A stretch of DNA of 39,734 bases, taken from Candidatus Saccharimonadota bacterium (GTDB taxonomy: Bacteria > Patescibacteriota > Saccharimonadia > Saccharimonadales > UBA7683). Location of the stretch: the NCBI GenBank assembly GCA_018061375.1, contig JAGOUG010000001.1, positions 1 through 39,734 on the forward strand. Direction: 5' to 3'. Below, piece by piece: positions 7,498-15,137 of the stretch; position 1 is the stretch's first letter; every line of letters begins with the position of its first letter. The position numbers were made by a program, and so were the translations under genes. Under the pieces are notes generated by a model, which searched no databases, had not been told where the DNA came from, and saw nothing but the letters and a program-made list of their open reading frames with translations.

Positions 7498-8457
7498 ATG
7501 TCCGATAACCCAAAACCAAAACTCACCGTTATACAAGGCGGTAAATCAGATTTGATGGATCCTACGTCTGAAGCATCTACCAATGAGCCATTTCCTTTTC
7601 CAGATCAGGTGCTACTAGAAGATATAGAAGTGATCAACCCAGATGTAGTAAAGCAGTATATAGCCGCCGCCGAATCACATGCTGACTTAGGTGATACCGA
7701 AACTGTAGTCGAAAAGCTACGACTTTTCCCTGATCCAGACTTCGCTGCTAAAATGGCACTTCGACTCGGTGAAGATACTGAGAGCCGTTCGCTTTTAGAG
7801 CTAGCTCGTGAGCTAGACACGTCTGAAAGAATGGCACAGCGTGCCGGTGCTGCACTACTGAGCATACTTATTAAAGGTCAAGAGGCTAGTCAGCCTGCAG
7901 AACCAGTTGCTGAAGAAGTTGAAGATAGCTCAGAGCCCCAGACTGAAGTTGATGAAAAGAAAGACGTTCTCGGAAAAGTGGGTAAAGAACGAGTTGAAGA
8001 AATGAACGCAGAGTTGCGGTTACTTAAGGAAACTATTAAATCTGAGAAAACTCAGAATGGACGAAACAATGCACAAGTTGCCTTCGATAGACACGTGCTC
8101 AGGCTTCTCACAGAAGCTGGTTCAGCTGGCGATATAGACCTTGCCGGAAGACTACGCGCTCTACCAGTTACTCAGAATGGACGAAACACCGCTCAAATAG
8201 CTTTTGATAGACACGTGCTCAGGCTTCTCACAGAAGCTGGTATAGCTGGCGATATAGACCGGGCAGAGCAGTTAGCTACTCTAACAGTTACTCAAAATGG
8301 ACGAAACAATGCACAGGTTACTTTCGATAGGCACCTCTTGAACGAGATTAAGAAGGCTATACATACGAATCGGCCAGACGAAGCTAAATCACTATCAGGG
8401 AAACTCAAAACTCAGAATGGACGAAACAACGCTAATGTACTTTTAAGAAGCGCATAA
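7498..8457 (+). CDS. Hypothetical protein with 40-residue tandem repeats
   Basis: I do not recognise this 319-residue protein. Residues ~45-125 look helical (AAAESHADLGDTETVVEKL, LLELARELDTSERMAQR). An acidic linker (~126-160) and a short coiled segment (~160-184) follow. Three 40-residue repeats start at residues 185, 225 and 265, and a fourth partial copy at 305 ends the protein. Each begins TQNGRN and continues with an AxVxFDRHxL helix and a second helix. The exact 120-bp spacing and near-identity of repeats 1 and 2 show recent duplication. There is no signal peptide. The next gene starts three bases after the stop, so the two are probably one operon. Confidence 0.7.
   Translation: MSDNPKPKLTVIQGGKSDLMDPTSEASTNEPFPFPDQVLLEDIEVINPDVVKQYIAAAESHADLGDTETVVEKLRLFPDPDFAAKMALRLGEDTESRSLLELARELDTSERMAQRAGAALLSILIKGQEASQPAEPVAEEVEDSSEPQTEVDEKKDVLGKVGKERVEEMNAELRLLKETIKSEKTQNGRNNAQVAFDRHVLRLLTEAGSAGDIDLAGRLRALPVTQNGRNTAQIAFDRHVLRLLTEAGIAGDIDRAEQLATLTVTQNGRNNAQVTFDRHLLNEIKKAIHTNRPDEAKSLSGKLKTQNGRNNANVLLRSA
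8050..8454 (+). repeat. In-frame tandem repeat, 120-bp period
   Basis: ACTCAGAATGGACGAAAC (one A for G in copy three) recurs at 8050, 8170, 8290 and 8410, exactly 120 bp apart. Copies 1 and 2 are almost identical over roughly 55 bp (8088-8142 against 8208-8262); copy 3 has diverged and copy 4 is truncated by the stop. Confidence 0.95.
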
Positions 8458-8460
8458 ACA

Positions 8461-9723
8461 ATGAATCACGAAACACAAAAAATTCTAGAAAAACCAAGCG
8501 TTCCAAAAAGCCGAGAAATTTTCTCAGGTGATATTAATGATGCCGTAATTGCCGTACAACAGATCACCGGCTTTGAAATTACACCCGAGTGGTGGATTAC
8601 AGAGGTAGGCAACGATGGTCCGACTGAGGATATTCTAGATAGGTTTGACGTTGCATTCGAGCGTCTTGTTCAGAGTGAAATGGGCTTTGAATCCGCCGAT
8701 TCTTCGGAAGAAAGCATGCATATCACAAAAGAGATGGTATTAGATGAAGCCGAACAAGAATTAGCACATTTTGATCAAAGTATTACTGACCCAGACGAAG
8801 CTGATCAGCTGAGGCCTGAATTTATACAAGAATTATCAGCACATTTAAAGGAAAAGTATTATCCTAGCGTTACGACTGGCCCCGAAACTGCCGACTCCGA
8901 AACATTTAGCCTTACAGATCCCAAAGAAAGAGTATATACCCCAGATGAGGTATACCGCTTTTTAGTACATGTCCCCCTCGGTGATGTTGCGCATCGAGCA
9001 GCAGAAATTGGTCATGAGCGTGGTGATACTAAACTGATGACGAGCTTAATCAGCAATAAGCATCAGGGCACATTTTCAGGCGAAGGCGGTATTCTAGTTG
9101 CCCAGCCTAGTGAAGACTCAGTTTCTGGTGTTGCATATATGGACGTGGGTGGTGAGATTCAGGGCGATCGAAGAGATAAGACCGAGAGTATTATAGAACC
9201 CGCTGCACCCTCTGAATACAATCAAATCGATATGGCATTTGACGGCACTACGCCGATAGGTGTGCTCATAAAACAATCACCAGACGGAAGGCGACTTGGC
9301 TCGCCTGAGAGAAATGAAGACTTAATTGCGTATGCCGAGCAAAACAACCTACCTGTAGTCATTATTGAAGTCCAGCCGGAAATTTCTGCCACAGAGACCT
9401 CAGTGATTACTACCGAGTTGCCAGATAGCAAAGGTGAAATGGTAACAGTAGACGTGCCGTATTCCAGTACTGAATTCTTCAGAACACAGGTCCTGAGAAT
9501 CGGTGAATCAAATAAGGTCTACCATGCCGACGGAGAGAATAGTGTTGCTCGTACTATGAAGGTAAATCAATATGGTGAAGCTACTCAAGAGCTTTCTGTA
9601 GAAGATGAACAATTTATTATTGATAGACTAACTGAATTATCCGCTGATGGCACTGGGCGGCTTACAGATGAAGATCTGGGTACAATTGAGCGAGATCTCG
9701 CCAGATTAAAAGATATACAGTGA
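8461..9723 (+). CDS. Hypothetical protein, partner of the repeat protein
   Basis: A 420-residue acidic soluble protein that I do not recognise. There is no signal peptide or membrane segment. An N-terminal helical part (~1-140, rich in Glu/Asp) is followed by a mixed alpha/beta part (~155-400) with strands such as GILVAQPSEDSVSGVAYMDVGG and LPVVIIEVQ, and the motif FDGTTPIGVLIKQSPDGRRLGS. It starts three bases after the preceding stop without a clear ribosome-binding site, suggesting translational coupling. The context offers no function. Confidence 0.6.
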   Translation: MNHETQKILEKPSVPKSREIFSGDINDAVIAVQQITGFEITPEWWITEVGNDGPTEDILDRFDVAFERLVQSEMGFESADSSEESMHITKEMVLDEAEQELAHFDQSITDPDEADQLRPEFIQELSAHLKEKYYPSVTTGPETADSETFSLTDPKERVYTPDEVYRFLVHVPLGDVAHRAAEIGHERGDTKLMTSLISNKHQGTFSGEGGILVAQPSEDSVSGVAYMDVGGEIQGDRRDKTESIIEPAAPSEYNQIDMAFDGTTPIGVLIKQSPDGRRLGSPERNEDLIAYAEQNNLPVVIIEVQPEISATETSVITTELPDSKGEMVTVDVPYSSTEFFRTQVLRIGESNKVYHADGENSVARTMKVNQYGEATQELSVEDEQFIIDRLTELSADGTGRLTDEDLGTIERDLARLKDIQ

Positions 9724-9725
9724 TC

Positions 9726-9734
9726 TGTTATACT
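9726..9734 (+). promoter_or_regulatory. Extended -10 promoter of the ABC-F leader
   Basis: TGT-TATACT, with a weak TTAAAA at 9706-9711 (17-bp spacer). It lies across the stop codon region of the preceding gene and ends seven bases before the ATG of a 16-codon leader ORF. Confidence 0.6.
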
Positions 9735-9741
9735 ACAGGCA

Positions 9742-9792
9742 ATGAATATATTTGCAATTGGTAAAATTCAGGCAGGCACTGTACTCCACTAA
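9742..9792 (+). CDS. Probable leader peptide upstream of the ABC-F gene
   Basis: A 16-codon ORF encoding MNIFAIGKIQAGTVLH with a TAA stop. It begins seven bases after an extended -10, so it would be the leaderless first ORF of the ABC-F transcript. Its last three sense codons form most of the 5' arm of the hairpin at 9782-9805. Leader peptides before antibiotic-resistance ABC-F genes are known to control them by ribosome stalling; the same role here is inference. Confidence 0.5.
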   Translation: MNIFAIGKIQAGTVLH

Positions 9793-9805
9793 CTAGAGTG
9801 GAGTA
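9782..9805 (+). promoter_or_regulatory. Leader hairpin before the ABC-F gene
   Basis: TACTCCACT, loop AACTAG, AGTGGAGTA: a perfect 9-bp stem with no U-tract. A ribosome at the leader-peptide stop (9790-9792) would cover and open the 5' arm. Confidence 0.65.
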
Positions 9806-9836
9806 GTATTAATTACCGAAATGATAAGGAAGTAGA

Positions 9837-11495
9837 ATGATAGCGAGTATTAAAATTGCTGCAAAAGGGTTTGGTAGCAATGAACTCTATAAAAACCTAG
9901 AAATTAGTCTTGAAGCCGGCGAGAAGGTCGGTTTAATTGGACGTAATGGAACGGGCAAATCAACACTATTCAATCTGATGTCTGGCTTAGATACTGATTT
10001 TGATGGCCAGATATCACTTGGTAAAAACATTGTTATGGTTTCAAGCCGGCAAGAACACCATGGCTTTGAAGAAACAACAGTTTTAGAGTACATTTTGGCC
10101 GATCTGCCCGAGTACGCGAAGCTCAAACATATTTTAGAAACATACCCTGAAACAATGGGTGACAGTACCCAAAAAATGCAAAAGTACAGTGATTCGCTCG
10201 AGCGTTTCACAGATCTCGGATACTACGAGGTTGAAAACGATGTGAATAGGGCACTGTCTGATTATCAATTAGAAATAGACATCAACACCGTTACGCTTGG
10301 TAGTCTGAGTGGTGGTCAAAAGCGGATGGTAGAACTTGTAAAAGTTCAGCGTGCCCGCGCAGATTTAGCACTAATAGATGAACCAACAAACCACATGGAT
10401 TACATTGCCAAGGCTTCATTTGTAAACTGGTTTAAATCTACCAAAGAGGCCGTAGTGGTCATTACGCACGACCGAGATGTACTGGGTGTAGTAGACCGAA
10501 TTATAGAGATTAGAGACGGCAAAGCCTTCAGTTTTAAGGGCAATTACAAAGATTACCTCCGTTCTAATACGCAGAGTATGAGTTCTGAGGTTAATGAGTT
10601 TGAAAACACGCAGAGACGGATAGCGAATCTTAAAAATGACATTGTCCGCTTCAGACGATTTAAAGAACGTGCACGTGATCCGGGCACTATTCAGCGATTT
10701 AAATCACTAGAAACGAAGTCTGTTAAAGAACTCTCGGAGTTACAGAACCTAGAAAAGCCAACATTCTGGATTGATCGTGAATCTGCCAGTGAACTCGGTA
10801 CCAAAATTAGTGAATCGTACGAGAATCACAAGGCACGTAATATTCGAGTCCGCACTAAAACTGCCGTCGACAAGAGTGAACGAGTACTCCTAAAGGTAGA
10901 TAACGTGAGTCTTGGTTACGGAGAATCAGCCCTTTTCCAGCCAGTCAGTTTTGAGCTTCGGATCGGTGGCAAAGTTGAACTAAAAGGGCGTAATGGCGCC
11001 GGTAAAACAACGCTTGTCGGTACAATTTTAGATAGTGTGGCTGAAAAGAAGCCTGTTCCGACGGTGTTTACCGGTGTAATAGAACATGAAAAAAAGCTCA
11101 GAATTGGGGTGTATGAACAAGAAATTAGTTCAGACTATTTAGAAAAAACACTGAGTGACGCAATTGAATCTATGCACCTTTCTAGGGGGCTACCAATCAC
11201 GGATGAAAAGATTAAACAGCTCCTGAGTGATTACCTGTTTAACCCACATGCCGATGGTGGTATGAAGATCGGCAGATTAAGTGGTGGCCAGAAGGCTCGG
11301 TTCCAACTGATTAGCATGCTCGCGGGTGATCCGCAGATACTCGTGCTCGATGAACCAACAAATCACCTTGATCTGCCAAGTATTGAAGAGCTTGAAGACG
11401 CGCTGAAGCAGTATCACGGTTCAATACTCTATATCTCTCACGATACATACTTCACACAGTCGCTTGGTGGCACTGTTGTAGAAGTTCGGGCGTAA
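9837..11495 (+). CDS. ABC-F family ATPase (ribosome-associated)
   Basis: A 552-residue protein with two ABC domains and no membrane segments. ABC1: Walker A GRNGTGKS (~35-42), signature LSGGQKRM, Walker B LALIDEPTNH. ABC2: GRNGAGKT (~384), LSGGQKARF, ILVLDEPTNHLDL. Between them is a charged helical linker (~240-355), the region that in ABC-F proteins reaches the peptidyl-transferase centre. Family members relieve stalled ribosomes or protect them from antibiotics; EttA/Uup-like and resistance-type roles cannot be separated here. AAGGAAG upstream supports the start. The leader ORF and hairpin suggest translation-dependent control. It ends four bases from the convergent gene. Confidence 0.92.
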   Translation: MIASIKIAAKGFGSNELYKNLEISLEAGEKVGLIGRNGTGKSTLFNLMSGLDTDFDGQISLGKNIVMVSSRQEHHGFEETTVLEYILADLPEYAKLKHILETYPETMGDSTQKMQKYSDSLERFTDLGYYEVENDVNRALSDYQLEIDINTVTLGSLSGGQKRMVELVKVQRARADLALIDEPTNHMDYIAKASFVNWFKSTKEAVVVITHDRDVLGVVDRIIEIRDGKAFSFKGNYKDYLRSNTQSMSSEVNEFENTQRRIANLKNDIVRFRRFKERARDPGTIQRFKSLETKSVKELSELQNLEKPTFWIDRESASELGTKISESYENHKARNIRVRTKTAVDKSERVLLKVDNVSLGYGESALFQPVSFELRIGGKVELKGRNGAGKTTLVGTILDSVAEKKPVPTVFTGVIEHEKKLRIGVYEQEISSDYLEKTLSDAIESMHLSRGLPITDEKIKQLLSDYLFNPHADGGMKIGRLSGGQKARFQLISMLAGDPQILVLDEPTNHLDLPSIEELEDALKQYHGSILYISHDTYFTQSLGGTVVEVRA

Positions 11496-11499
11496 CAGC

Positions 11500-13104
11500 T
11501 TACAGTAAGAATAGTACCGCGGTGATTATGCCAGTAATGCTGATTGCAACTGCTGCAGCAATTGATATACCTACTAATTTTTTGTTGCCAGATACTTCTG
11601 GTTGAACCGTGCCCGTTGCACTGGTATTTTTTTCAAGCTCGGTAGCTGTGGTATGGTTTACCTTTTTCAGTGCTTCGAGTATTTGGTCTGTTCGTTGTTG
11701 GGCCGCGGCAGACTGAGATGTAACATCAATGCCGTTGAAGCCCTCGGTTGCCAGGTCATCATGACGCATTTCTATAGCTCTTCCACGCTGTGCTTCGGCA
11801 CCAAGTGTTGCTTTAGAGATCGCGCCTTTTACATCACCGCCCTTTAGTGCCTCTTTAATAATTTTCGTGAGACCATCGCGGTCTATTTTGTTGCTTGCAT
11901 ACAATGATCGGAGCGATGTGCCATCGATCTTAATTTTGTCTCCAATTTGTAGAAGTTCTGATGTTGAGGCCTGCTGCAAATTACGATTTGTTTCTTTGGT
12001 AACTGGTCGGTCAGACATTCTTTTTAGTTGATTTTCTGCTATGTGATTAGGTGCACTATGCACAGTTTCTAATTTGATGGGATTGCCTTCAAAATAAGGC
12101 ATCTGGTTTGCGCTGTATGTGGGGGTTTCCGCGGCGCTATGCAGTGCTGTGCTAACTTCTTCTGCAACCGGGCTACTTACCACTTGTTCTATGGCCAACT
12201 TACGTACTCGACGTTCTTTTTCTGCGATAGTACGCCTTATGGGGTTGATGACTCGCTCAGGATTTTCTGTAGGGTGTTGGGGTACTGCTTCGGCAGGTGA
12301 CTCATATCTTCTACCGAGCATCTGACTGAGAGCTTCTGAAACAGCAAAGCTGCCGGCTCGTTTTTTACGGACTTCCCGGGTTGATTCTGGATTGTGCTTC
12401 GGCACAGATTCTGTTTGTGGTTGCATGCGAGTTGATTCGCTTTTAGGGGTTGGCTTAGCTTGGCCACCTGGTGTTGTAGTTCCGCGCGATGTCTGAGGTT
12501 GTGTTACTTGTGGGTTCCGACGTGGAGGGTTGTTGGTTGGGTTCACCCAGATAGGGGACTCTGTGGTGTCTTCGGTAACTTCTTCTGTAGTTTCTTCCAA
12601 CGCCTCAGTAGGTTCAACCTCTTCGGTTAGGTCATCACTGAGTTCTTCATCAGCTGTCTGGAGTATTTCATCCAGACGTTCCATGATCTGTTGATAGGCT
12701 TCTTCTACAGCTTCGTCAACCTCAAGTTCCGGGTTATCAAGTTTTTCATCGAGCGCGGCGATAAGTTCGAGGTCTGCAGTTACTTCAATCGCTTCTGCAG
12801 AGCCAGGTTCTTTAGTGCCAAGCTCTTCACGGAGTTGTTCTGCTCGATTAGCAACGTACTGTTTAGCGAGCACGTGTTTTTGTTCCTCGGGGCTGAGTTT
12901 TTCTAAGTCTTTTTCTGATGCAGCCGCGTCTTTAGGGTTCTTCTTTGTTTCATCATCAGATGGGGCTTTAGTATCTTCTTTTTCAAAAAACCACTTCTTT
13001 TTTGGTTTTTCTACTGCTTCTTCATCTTTTTCTTCGGGTTTTTCAAAAAAATCCCATTTTTTCTCTGGGCTACGGTCTTCAGGAATAAAAGGATCACGTT
13101 CCAT
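11500..13104 (-). CDS. Tail-anchored acidic membrane protein
   Basis: A 534-residue protein not recognised as a known family. Residues 1-200 are highly charged, Glu/Lys rich and probably disordered, with repeated KKW-FFEK motifs (KKWDFFEKPEE, KKKWFFEKED). Residues 200-330 are Pro/Thr/Arg-rich. Residues ~390-500 look folded and helical (GDKIKIDGTSLRSLYASNKIDRDG). A single hydrophobic segment (~509-534) ends the protein, so it is predicted to be C-terminally anchored with the bulk in the cytoplasm. The promoter 13116-13144 is divergent from, and overlaps, that of the next gene. Confidence 0.65.
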   Translation of the reverse strand: MERDPFIPEDRSPEKKWDFFEKPEEKDEEAVEKPKKKWFFEKEDTKAPSDDETKKNPKDAAASEKDLEKLSPEEQKHVLAKQYVANRAEQLREELGTKEPGSAEAIEVTADLELIAALDEKLDNPELEVDEAVEEAYQQIMERLDEILQTADEELSDDLTEEVEPTEALEETTEEVTEDTTESPIWVNPTNNPPRRNPQVTQPQTSRGTTTPGGQAKPTPKSESTRMQPQTESVPKHNPESTREVRKKRAGSFAVSEALSQMLGRRYESPAEAVPQHPTENPERVINPIRRTIAEKERRVRKLAIEQVVSSPVAEEVSTALHSAAETPTYSANQMPYFEGNPIKLETVHSAPNHIAENQLKRMSDRPVTKETNRNLQQASTSELLQIGDKIKIDGTSLRSLYASNKIDRDGLTKIIKEALKGGDVKGAISKATLGAEAQRGRAIEMRHDDLATEGFNGIDVTSQSAAAQQRTDQILEALKKVNHTTATELEKNTSATGTVQPEVSGNKKLVGISIAAAVAISITGIITAVLFLL

Positions 13105-13115
13105 GCTTATTTATA

Positions 13116-13144
13116 AGTATATACCAGAGGCAAGCTATTGACAA
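13116..13144 (-). promoter_or_regulatory. Promoter of the tail-anchored protein gene
   Basis: On the minus strand, TTGTCA (13139-13144), 17-bp spacer, TATACT (13116-13121), eleven bases before the ATG. The -35 shares five bases with the opposite promoter's TTGACA. Confidence 0.6.
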
Positions 13145-13166
13145 ATATGCTAAATTTTGCTATCAT
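13138..13166 (+). promoter_or_regulatory. Consensus leaderless promoter of the 208-aa gene
   Basis: TTGACA (13138-13143), 17-bp spacer ending TGC, TATCAT (13161-13166), ending six bases before ATG 13173. No Shine-Dalgarno is present. Confidence 0.65.
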
Positions 13167-13172
13167 ATAATC

Positions 13173-13799
13173 ATGAAACATAAAATAAAAAATAGTCGCA
13201 AAGAATACAAAGGCGCAGCGCCGGGACTTCACAACCCTGCAGAACATCAAGTGTCTTTACGAGATAGAAAGGGTGCACTCGCTCTTCTTGGTCTTTTGAC
13301 AGTCGGTTTATTACTTCACGGACTCGACCCTGACTCTGCAGAGAATCAACCTAAGCGCGCAAAGGTTGGAGCTGAATCTGGGGTGACGACCACGCCTCTA
13401 CAAGAACTTATGGCGGATGGGGCAGAAGTTAGAGATGAGGCGGTGATTCTTCGACCCGGTGTGCGACTGTACGATAAGCCCGTTGTAATAGAAGTTCATA
13501 ATGGAAAAGGTCCAGACGGTGTCGAAATTCCTCAGCTTTATAAACCGGCTGCAGTTATTAAACCTGCGCACATTGATGGATTCATAGCCGTTGAGATTGA
13601 TGGAAAAATTCAGTACGCATCTGAAGCTGCAGCAGACCAGATAGTCGAGGGAACCGAGGATACGCACTACATTGAAGAGATACCGCTAAAACCTCAAAGT
13701 ATTGCGGACGCCGAACCACTAACCCTGCATAAGCTACCTGGTGGTGAGCCGCACGTTCAGAGTTTTTTAACTACTCTAGACAAACTAAAGAGTGAATAA
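13173..13799 (+). CDS. Single-pass membrane hypothetical protein
   Basis: A 208-residue protein that I do not recognise. A basic N-terminus (~1-32) precedes one hydrophobic segment (GALALLGLLTVGLLLHGL, ~33-51), so it is predicted to be an N-in membrane anchor with the remainder outside. Residues ~80-150 look beta-rich (VILRPGVRLYDKPVVIEV, GFIAVEIDGKIQYAS) and could be SH3-like; this is tentative. The next gene begins on the base after its stop codon, indicating tight coupling. Confidence 0.6.
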   Translation: MKHKIKNSRKEYKGAAPGLHNPAEHQVSLRDRKGALALLGLLTVGLLLHGLDPDSAENQPKRAKVGAESGVTTTPLQELMADGAEVRDEAVILRPGVRLYDKPVVIEVHNGKGPDGVEIPQLYKPAAVIKPAHIDGFIAVEIDGKIQYASEAAADQIVEGTEDTHYIEEIPLKPQSIADAEPLTLHKLPGGEPHVQSFLTTLDKLKSE

Positions 13800-14528
13800 G
13801 TGAAGCATAAAGATAGTTTTGAATTTGGAACCGGAAGTTTTGTTGGTGACTACCTTCAAAATAATGTTGGTGATTTATCTACTCACGAGCAAGCACTTGC
13901 ACTTGCGTGGCCAGCTGGGTGTCCGGTTGCTATAGAAGTAACGAATCCAAATAATACCGACCCAGGGAGAGGGCCGGAGGCTATGCTTCGCCGATACGCG
14001 GAGACTAATTTTTGGTTTGGACAGATTCTTCGTGAAATTTCTGAGGTAAACCCGAGCCTTAGCGCCGAAATGATGAAGAATCTTACCCGTAAAGCAGGTG
14101 AGCCTGTCGGTAAATACGAACCGGAGTCAGTACCAGAGGAATACACTGAAGAGTTGGCACCCAGAAATACACTCGCCGGGTTTGCGCTCCCACGTTTATT
14201 TGTTGAATATCTGCATGCAGCTGGCGATGACAGAGATACACTTCAGAGTCGCGTGGCTACCGGTTTAGACTTCATTACTTCTGCCTCTAGGGACGCTGAA
14301 GATCCACTCGATTTATTGGCCTTAGTCGCCAGCAGGTTACATACTGAGGGCGAGCTTACAGATGAACGTATTTTTAAGCATGTTTTTTCCGCCGGTTGGG
14401 TACGAGAACATAATTCAGTGAGTACTCTGCAGGACTTAGCAGAGAAGCTCCATGTACGTGACCCTAATATGTATCAACGATATTCGCAGATGAGTGCAGA
14501 AGAGAAACATCAGAACCAATTGGCGTAG
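13800..14528 (+). CDS. Hypothetical protein, GTG start
   Basis: A 242-residue soluble protein that I do not recognise, mostly helical and acidic, with no signal peptide. The GTG start follows the preceding TAA directly (TAAGTG), so translation is probably by re-initiation. Both proteins begin MKHK. Segments such as RRYAETNFWFGQILREISEVNPSL and FALPRLFVEYLHAAGDDRDTL suggest a helical bundle. No function can be given. Confidence 0.55.
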   Translation: MKHKDSFEFGTGSFVGDYLQNNVGDLSTHEQALALAWPAGCPVAIEVTNPNNTDPGRGPEAMLRRYAETNFWFGQILREISEVNPSLSAEMMKNLTRKAGEPVGKYEPESVPEEYTEELAPRNTLAGFALPRLFVEYLHAAGDDRDTLQSRVATGLDFITSASRDAEDPLDLLALVASRLHTEGELTDERIFKHVFSAGWVREHNSVSTLQDLAEKLHVRDPNMYQRYSQMSAEEKHQNQLA

Positions 14529-14531
14529 GTG

Positions 14532-14560
14532 TTGTGTTTTGTAATCGCATCTGTTAGAAT
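14532..14560 (+). promoter_or_regulatory. rpsO promoter
   Basis: TTGTGT (14532-14537), 17-bp spacer, TGT-TAGAAT (14555-14560, extended -10). The start would be near 14567, giving a structured leader of about 95 bases. Confidence 0.5.
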
Positions 14561-14574
14561 GGTGCGTAACGCCA

Positions 14575-14636
14575 TTGATGGAGTGCGAATCTAGCTCCCA
14601 TCGTTAATGTAACTTACTGGATCCGCCTAGGCGGAT
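14575..14636 (+). promoter_or_regulatory. Structured rpsO leader (candidate S15 autoregulatory RNA)
   Basis: Two hairpins lie in the predicted leader. The first pairs GATGGAG (from 14577) with CTCCCATC (14595-14602), with one bulged C. The second is the perfect palindrome ATCCGCCTAGGCGGAT (14621-14636). S15 feedback through structured leaders is known in other bacteria; whether this RNA binds S15 is inference. Confidence 0.4.
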
Positions 14637-14661
14637 GATGGAATAAGAAATAAGGAATTGA

Positions 14662-14928
14662 ATGATTACAACCGAAAAGAAGACAGTAGCAATTAAAAAG
14701 ACACAACGTGCGAAAGATGACGTTGGTTCACCAGAGGTACAGGCCTCAATCTTAACTGAACGAATAAAAGAACTTACTGAGCACCTCAAGGTGCACAAAA
14801 AAGATAATCACTCTCGACGTGGGCTACTTCAGATGGTTGGAAAGCGTAAAAAGCTACTTTCATATCTGAAAGATCAGAACTACTCTAGCTACAAAGCTAC
14901 TATTGAAAAACTCGGTCTACGAAAGTAG
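14662..14928 (+). CDS. rpsO: 30S ribosomal protein S15
   Basis: An 88-residue, normal-length S15, the primary 16S rRNA binding protein of the platform. It shows the DVGSPEVQ motif, the TERIKELTEHLKVHKKDNHSR region with the conserved His/Asp/Ser/Arg RNA contacts, and the RKKLLSYLKDQNYSSY helix. AAGGAA upstream of the ATG gives a normal ribosome-binding site. It is followed by pnp, the classical rpsO-pnp order, but separated by about 200 bases holding two inverted repeats. Confidence 0.97.
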   Translation: MITTEKKTVAIKKTQRAKDDVGSPEVQASILTERIKELTEHLKVHKKDNHSRRGLLQMVGKRKKLLSYLKDQNYSSYKATIEKLGLRK

Positions 14929-14942
14929 AGAATTCGCGGGAA

Positions 14943-14968
14943 TCCTCCTACGCCAAGGCTATGGAGGA
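14943..14968. repeat. Intergenic palindrome TCCTCC...GGAGGA
   Basis: TCCTCC and GGAGGA frame an inner GCC-AA-GGC hairpin. It lies just after rpsO and looks like a dispersed palindromic element rather than a terminator, since no U-tract follows. Confidence 0.6.
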
Positions 14969-14976
14969 CTAGGCGA

Positions 14977-15033
14977 GCGCTCATAAAAAATCAAACGCAT
15001 GAGACGAGCTGACTCGGGGTGTTTTTTATGCGC
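14977..15033 (+). terminator. Long inverted repeat between rpsO and pnp, possible terminator
   Basis: GCG-CT-CATAAAAAA (14977-14990) pairs with TTTTTTATG-CGC (15022-15033). A small CGAG-CTGA-CTCG hairpin (15005-15016) lies inside, shortly before the T-run. The arrangement could end rpsO transcription or attenuate entry into pnp. Confidence 0.45.
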
Positions 15034-15060
15034 GTACATTCTAAATACTAGTGCTTGGGT

Positions 15061-15106
15061 GCAGAACAGCAGCTTTCCTTACTATAAAAGGAGCGTTGTA
15101 TTCTGC
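15061..15106 (+). promoter_or_regulatory. pnp leader hairpins
   Basis: GCAGAA (15061-15066) pairs with TTCTGC (15101-15106), enclosing TCCTT-N7-AAGGA (15076-15092). PNPase leaders elsewhere carry stem-loops used in autocontrol; the resemblance is only structural. Confidence 0.35.
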
Positions 15107-15137
15107 CTCTGAGCGTAACTTTGAAAGGACATTGTAT

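Noticed and set aside
8050..8454. CRISPR-like array
   Set aside because: The 120-bp repeats are in frame within a coding gene and the intervening parts are related, not unique spacers.
15051..15137. N-terminal extension of PNPase
   Set aside because: The extension is encoded by the leader hairpins; the Shine-Dalgarno and family start support 15138.
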